A stretch of DNA of 14,171 bases from NCBI GenBank assembly GCA_023409955.1, contig JAEYQQ010000042.1, forward strand, positions 1-14,171, in the 5' to 3' direction. This document shows, one piece after another, positions 13,668 to 14,171 of this stretch. The stretch's first letter is position 1; each line of letters begins with the position of its first letter. Source of the DNA: Bacillota bacterium. Lineage in GTDB: Bacteria > Bacillota > Clostridia > Christensenellales > Aristaeellaceae. The position numbers and the translations under genes were made by a program. The notes under the pieces are model-generated. The model did no database searches and was not told the DNA's origin. It was given only the letters and a program-made list of their open reading frames with translations.

Positions 13668-14171
13668 GTGGATGCAGATAACAACAGGGGTTTTCATACG
13701 GTACGCGGGTATGAGCTGTTGCAAAAAAGCACAGACCGCCTGACCCCTGCTATGGAGGATTATTTGGAAATGGTGTACAGGCTTTGTATGGAAAGCCAGT
13801 ACACCCGCATCGGCAGGCTTTCGGAGGCGCTGCATGTGCTGCCGTCATCGGTATCCAAAATGATACTTAAGCTTTCAGAAAAAGGGTTTGTGGAATATGA
13901 CAAGTATGAGATCATACTGCCGACCCAAAAAGGAAAAGATGCCGGCGCATACTTAATGCACCGGCATCAGATTATGGAACGGTTTTTGGCCCTGATACAT
14001 TCTACGGACGTCCTACAGGAGGCGGAACTGATCGAGCATGTGGTAAGCCCGCCTACCGTGGAGCTTATCCATGTGCTCCTGGGGTTTTTTGAAGAAAATG
14101 ATCAGGCAAAAACGGCGCTGCAAGCATATCAGAAATTGAAAATCAAGGATCTTGGCACAAAGGGTGCGTCT
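13668..14171 (+). CDS. MntR/DtxR-family metal-dependent regulator (3' end outside window)
   Basis: These dimeric repressors bind DNA when loaded with Mn(II) or Fe(II). 168 codons are visible, open to the window edge. After a 26-residue N-terminal extension, TPAMEDYLEMVYRL starts the winged helix. LSEALHVLPSSVSKMILKLSEKG contains the recognition helix (split here as LSEALHVLPSSV and SKMILKLSEKG). The dimerisation region includes MHRHQIMERFL and AELIEHVVSP. All six MntR metal ligands have counterparts: Asp31, Glu34, His100, Glu120, Glu123, His124. Asp31 and Glu120 are the MntR type, where DtxR/IdeR has Met and Cys. The start is GTG with AGGAGGT 7 nt upstream; a possible -10 TACAAT lies at 13637. 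Divergence from feoAB suggests it controls iron uptake. Confidence 0.92.
   Translation, partial: MDADNNRGFHTVRGYELLQKSTDRLTPAMEDYLEMVYRLCMESQYTRIGRLSEALHVLPSSVSKMILKLSEKGFVEYDKYEIILPTQKGKDAGAYLMHRHQIMERFLALIHSTDVLQEAELIEHVVSPPTVELIHVLLGFFEENDQAKTALQAYQKLKIKDLGTKGAS

Noticed and set aside
1..14171. tRNA, rRNA, CRISPR array or prophage attachment site.
   Set aside because: I saw no cloverleaf, conserved rRNA segment, regularly spaced short repeats or integrase anywhere in the window.

Overview
The window suggests an anaerobic, endospore-forming member of the Bacillota, probably the class Clostridia. The reasons are a complete three-gene germinant-receptor operon, strong AAGGAG-type ribosome binding sites, frequent TTG and GTG starts, an anaerobe-type ferrous iron transport locus (feoAB), and the mercury-methylation pair hgcAB, which is known only from anaerobes. 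I cannot name the genus.

Layout, left to right. (1) 1-1709, + strand: the 3' end of hgcA (corrinoid membrane protein), complete hgcB (its 2[4Fe-4S] ferredoxin partner) and an Acr3-type arsenite efflux pump. The three genes lie 9 and 14 nt apart, each downstream gene has its own RBS, and a hairpin/T-rich terminator follows. (2) 1702-2833: two 129-bp direct repeats (121 of 129 positions identical by eye), each carrying that terminator. They bracket a minus-strand M23-type metallopeptidase gene of about 1 kb. (3) 2852-5444, - strand: a zinc-ribbon/TM2 membrane protein, preceded by a 708-residue exported protein that joins a propeller-like N-terminal half to a solute-binding-protein-like half. 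(4) 5445-5799: an AT-rich gene-free stretch ending in a perfect 12-bp-stem terminator. (5) 5800-7152, - strand: an APC-superfamily amino-acid permease with a near-consensus sigma-A promoter. (6) 7381-11082, + strand: a germinant receptor operon in the order B-C-A (permease, lipoprotein, GerAA-type subunit). (7) 11105-13519, - strand: feoA-feoB (written feoB, feoA on the map), divergent from a truncated MntR/DtxR-type metalloregulator (13668 to the window end). Two dyads lie in the shared regulatory region.

How the genes work together. HgcA and HgcB methylate inorganic Hg(II), with HgcB supplying electrons and probably handling Hg(II) through its cysteine tail. Acr3 directly downstream would export arsenite, so the operon joins two soft-metal(loid) functions. 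At the other end, the metal-sensing regulator probably controls Fe(II) uptake by FeoAB. The Ger operon and the amino-acid permease are separate transcription units: the first would sense germinants in the dormant spore, the second would move amino acids in growing cells.

Most notable are the hgcAB-acr3 operon, the terminator-bearing direct repeats around the peptidase gene, the exported propeller/SBP-like fusion with no transporter beside it, and the regulator with an MntR-type (manganese) ligand set facing iron-transport genes.
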